Origin: Microterricola pindariensis
Lineage (GTDB): Bacteria > Actinomycetota > Actinomycetes > Actinomycetales > Microbacteriaceae
Assembly: GCF_002936985.1 (NCBI RefSeq)
Contig: NZ_MPZN01000008.1
Location: 17,938-81,937 of the forward strand
DNA: 64,000 nt
Direction: 5' to 3'
Positions 61,240 through 64,000 of this stretch are shown one piece after another (within the stretch, counting starts at the first letter, position 1; every line of letters starts with the position of its first letter). A program made the translations under genes and the position numbers. The notes beneath the pieces are model-generated. The model did no database searches. It was not told where the DNA came from and was given only the letters and a program-made list of their open reading frames with translations.

Positions 61240-62196
61240 ATGGCAAAGCGAACCGGCCTCGGCCGCGGTATCGGCGCACTCATCCCCATGGTCGACGAGG
61301 TGAGAGAGCGTCCCGTCGACGTCTTCTTCCCCGACACCGTCGGCGCGGCTCGGACGGTCGAGGTGAGCCGCGAGGAGCTGGTCGTCGTTCCGGGTGCTCG
61401 TCTGGCGCACCTGAACCCCGCCGACATCGTGCCCAACGCCGTGCAGCCGCGCACGGTCTTCAACGAGCAGGACCTCGCTGAGCTCGTGCACAGCGTCCGC
61501 GAGATTGGCGTGCTGCAGCCGATCGTCGTCCGCCCGCATGCCACGCTGCCCGGCAAGTATGAGCTCGTCATGGGTGAGCGCCGTCTGCGCGCGACGCGTG
61601 AGGTTGGCCTGGACACGATCCCGGCCGTCATCCGTGACACAGCCGACAACGACATGCTGCGCGATGCCCTGCTCGAGAACCTGCACCGCTCGGAGCTCAA
61701 CCCGCTCGAAGAGGCCTCGGCCTACCAGCAGCTGCTCAGCGACTTCGGGATCACCCAGGAGGAGCTCGGAAACCGCATCGGTCGTTCGCGTCCGCAGATC
61801 AGCAACACGCTCCGCTTGTTGAAGCTCCCCTCCCCCGTGCAGATGCGCGTGGCTGCCGGCGTGCTCTCCGCCGGCCACGCGCGCGCCATCCTCTCGATGG
61901 GCGAGCCCGAGGCCATGCAGCGCCTCGCAGACAAGATCGTCAACGAAGACCTGTCAGTGCGGAGCGCCGAGGCTGTCGCCAGCAAGGCGCCGAAGCCCGC
62001 CCCGGCGGCCAAGCCCAACGCCGGAAAGAAGCAGGCCCACCTCGACGAGATCGCCGAGCGCTTGGGCGACCGTCTGAACACCCGCGTGAAGATGCACCTG
62101 GGTGCCCGCAAGGGTCAGATCACGATCGACTTCGCGACGGTTGGCGACCTCAACCGCATCCTCGGTGAGATCGGCGAGCCGGGTTTCACCAAGTAA
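61240..62196 (+). CDS. parB: ParB chromosome-partitioning protein
   Basis: This is a 318-aa protein. N-terminal MAKRTGLGRGIGALIP is the ParA-interacting peptide. The CTPase/clamp region has PNAVQPRTVFNEQDLAELV and MGERRLRATREVG. The HTH is in ITQEELGNRIGRSRPQISNTLRLL. The C-terminal dimer domain is KKQAHLDEIAERLGDRLNTRVKM. It lies 2 bases after parA and ends at a parS-containing hairpin. Confidence 0.96.
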   Translation: MAKRTGLGRGIGALIPMVDEVRERPVDVFFPDTVGAARTVEVSREELVVVPGARLAHLNPADIVPNAVQPRTVFNEQDLAELVHSVREIGVLQPIVVRPHATLPGKYELVMGERRLRATREVGLDTIPAVIRDTADNDMLRDALLENLHRSELNPLEEASAYQQLLSDFGITQEELGNRIGRSRPQISNTLRLLKLPSPVQMRVAAGVLSAGHARAILSMGEPEAMQRLADKIVNEDLSVRSAEAVASKAPKPAPAAKPNAGKKQAHLDEIAERLGDRLNTRVKMHLGARKGQITIDFATVGDLNRILGEIGEPGFTK

Positions 62197-62210
62197 CGCC
62201 AGCGCCTTCG

Positions 62211-62248
62211 CGAGTGCCCCATGTTTCACGTGAAACATGGGGCACTCG
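62211..62248 (+). terminator. parS: parB terminator hairpin built around parS site 3
   Basis: A perfect 38-bp palindrome has the 16-bp parS TGTTTCACGTGAAACA (62222-62237) at its centre and GC arms (CGAGTGCCCC/GGGGCACTCG) outside. It is followed by ATTTTTG. It starts 15 bases after the parB stop. Sequence alone supports both roles: ParB-binding centromere and intrinsic terminator. Confidence 0.85.
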
Positions 62249-62275
62249 ATTTTTGTACGCGTCGCGCATCCGCGC

Positions 62276-62295
62276 GATGTTTCACGTGAAACATC
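62276..62295. other. parS: parS site 4
   Basis: A 20-bp perfect palindrome containing TGTTTCACGTGAAACA (62278-62293), 56 bp from site 3. Confidence 0.93.
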
Positions 62296-62466
62296 GCGGG
62301 CCTCGGGCGTTCGGCGCCCCCTTCCCGGCCGGCGACTGGGCGTCAGCAGCGACCGCTGGCGCCGCGCCCCGCGAGCAGCTCGCTTGCGTAGCCTGCGCCC
62401 GTCTCCGACGTCCGCGATGACTCCCCCGCAATCTGACGCTCTCTACACCCGGCCTGCACCCCTCCC

Positions 62467-63800
62467 GCTGGCTTGAGGGAGCGTGCGACCGAAGCCTCAT
62501 CCGTCGCACCGCGCCGGGCCGACCGCCGCCTCTCGCGCCACCTTTCGGACTGACGTTCTGTGCGTAGCTGAGGCGCGCCTGGCAGAGCAAGGCGCGCAGC
62601 GCTCGGCTCTCTGCTGACATTCCGTCTGTAGCTCCGCTCTGCTCTCCGCGCTCCGCATCGACCTGCTTCTGGCGCCCTCCCTGCACCCCTCCCCGGCGGC
62701 TCGAGGGAGCGTGCGACCGAAGCCACCTCCCCCACTGAACGACGTTCCTGCTGCCATCTCTCCTGCCGCCGCGCTGCGCGCAGCGCGAACTCAACTGGCG
62801 TTCCTCGCGGGGCCGCCTCACCCGTCGCGGCCGGTCTCGTACTCGCCGTCGCGAGCCGTCCTCGTGCTGCTCGCAGCGTGCTTTCATCGCTGTGCCCAGT
62901 ACCCTCCCCGGCGGCTCGAGGGAGCGTGCGACCGAAGCCACCTCCCCCACAGCACGGCACTCCTGGCGCCACCCCTCTCGCCTCCACGCTGCGCGCAGTC
63001 GGCGCTCCAATACGCCTGGCTCGAGCGCAGCTCTCCGCGCTCCCAGGAGACCGCCCACGGTGTCTGGCGGCGCTCCCTCCGGTGGCTCGAGGGAGCTTGC
63101 GACCGAAGCCACTATCCCCACAGCGCGCCGCTCCCTGGGCCGCTACTCTCGGTGACACTCTGCGCGCGCAGCTCGAACTCAACTTGCGCTCCTCGCGGGG
63201 CTGCCTCACGCGCCGCGGCCGGTCTCCAGTCCGTCGCTGCGAGCTGCCCTCGTGGTGCTCGAGGGCAGCTCGCAACGCTGTGGCCAGTACTCTTCTCGGT
63301 GGCTCGAGGGAGCTTGCGACCGAAGCCACCTCGCCCCACCGAACGCCGTTCCTGTGGCCACCCCTCGAGCCGGCACGCTGCGCGCAGCTGGCGCTCCGTC
63401 TGCTTCCTCGGACATGGCCTTCCCCGCGCTACTGGCAAGCGCTCACCGTGCCCGGAGTCGCTCCATCCCGGTGGCCTCGAGGGAGCTTGCGACCAAAGCC
63501 ACCTCCCCCACAGAACAGCGCTCCTGTGGCTCCCCTAGCCCTTCCCGCTGCCCAAGTGAGGGTCCGTGGTGTCCGTCTGTTCCTCTCCCCGCAGTTCGAG
63601 GACGCCCGCGGCCGGAGTCACCTCCGCGCCAGAACTTAGCTCCTGCCGCCAGCTGTCCCGCCGCCACACTGCGCGAAGCCGGCACTCCAACTGGCCGCCC
63701 CCAGCGCAGCCCTCCGCCCTCCCAAGACAACGCGCACAGTGTCCGGCGTCCCTCCCTCCCGGTGGCTCGAGGGAGCTTGCGACCGAAGCCACCTCGGTCG
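62467..63800. repeat. Non-coding array of ~200-bp repeats with REP-like cores
   Basis: A ~35-bp core (CTCGAGGGAGCTTGCGACCG with flanking GGTGGCT/AGCCACC arms) recurs at about 62467, 62695, 62910, 63081, 63298, 63470 and 63761, with a decayed copy near 63595. Between cores two kinds of ~170-215-bp filler alternate, giving a higher-order period of ~386 bp. Spacings are not multiples of three and no frame keeps a repeated peptide, so the array looks non-coding. The remaining bases to 64,000 hold no supported gene. Confidence 0.8.
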
Positions 63801-64000
63801 CCCAATTGGGTCGCCCGAGCCCTTCTCGCGGGACACCCAACGCGTGGGGCGACTGCGATAGGTGCCCCTCGCAGGTGACAACTCATATCGATGCCGGCGC
63901 CCCGCCCACAGCCTCGGGCTGCCCTCCGCATGCCCGTTACTTCCGAGCGCATTGGGCGAGCGCTGGCCGAGCCCGACACTGATCTCGTGCGAGCAACTCG

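Noticed and set aside
62282..63639. Several long open frames on both strands across the repeat array
   Set aside because: They exist because the region is very GC-rich. Repeat spacings are not multiples of three, so the peptide changes frame at each copy, and none has a ribosome site.
62467..63800. CRISPR-like array
   Set aside because: Unit spacing is 170-290 bp, the intervening sequences are themselves repeated, and no cas genes are present.

Overview
The window looks like chromosomal DNA of a high-GC Gram-positive actinobacterium, most probably Microbacteriaceae. The grounds are the very GC-rich third codon positions, the order rpmH-dnaA-oriC-dnaN-gnd-recF-dciA-gyrB-gyrA, and a cell-division/kinase cluster (fhaA-fhaB-pstP-rodA-pbpA-pknA-pknB) close to the origin. 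Assignments come from reading translations and motifs by eye; no database search was run.

Layout. (1) 1-19.4 kb is ordinary core chromosome: a partial membrane protein, a MetE-like enzyme, tRNA-Leu(CAG), the seven-gene phosphosignalling/septal-wall operon, a sortase/small membrane protein/trpG operon, crgA, a DnaA-box cluster, a rhomboid protease, a cyclophilin, a NUDIX hydrolase and an LPXTG-anchored surface protein. (2) 19,434-45,041 is a ~25.6 kb integrative element inserted in the 3' half of tRNA-Ala(TGC), bounded by identical 50-bp direct repeats. It carries a tyrosine integrase, small HTH proteins, an iteron-like repeat cluster ahead of a P-loop replication-type protein, MobC, a relaxase, and a coiled-coil membrane protein whose gene overlaps the relaxase gene by 428 nt. 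I see no type IV secretion genes, so it looks mobilizable rather than self-transmissible. Its cargo is largely defence-like: a probable type II methylase/endonuclease pair, a convergent nuclease-like gene, a stand-alone SIR2 protein, an Abi-family HEPN protein, and a metallophosphoesterase next to an MbcA/ParS-type antitoxin-like protein. (3) 45.0-56.8 kb is the replication core: tRNA-Ala, tRNA-Ile, a DUF3566 protein, gyrA, gyrB, dciA, recF, gnd, dnaN, oriC and dnaA, all on the minus strand. (4) 56.6-62.3 kb, on the plus strand, is rpmH-rnpA-yidD-yidC-khpB-rsmG-parA-parB with four parS sites. (5) 62.4-63.8 kb is a non-coding array of long repeats with a two-level period.

How the genes fit together. 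The left operon couples Ser/Thr kinase signalling (PknA, PknB, the phosphatase PstP, FHA readers) to septal and lateral wall synthesis (RodA, PbpA, CrgA). The right half contains the initiation, topology and segregation machinery around oriC. The island between them separates tRNA-Ala from its original terminator but provides a replacement hairpin next to the rebuilt tRNA gene.

Most worth following up: the defence cassette at 27.3-32.2 kb, the SIR2 gene bracketed by a perfect 17-bp inverted repeat, the iteron cluster at 24.3-24.5 kb, the twice-frameshifted antitoxin-like gene at 34.1-34.5 kb, the repeat array next to parS, and the second DnaA-box cluster about 40 kb from oriC.
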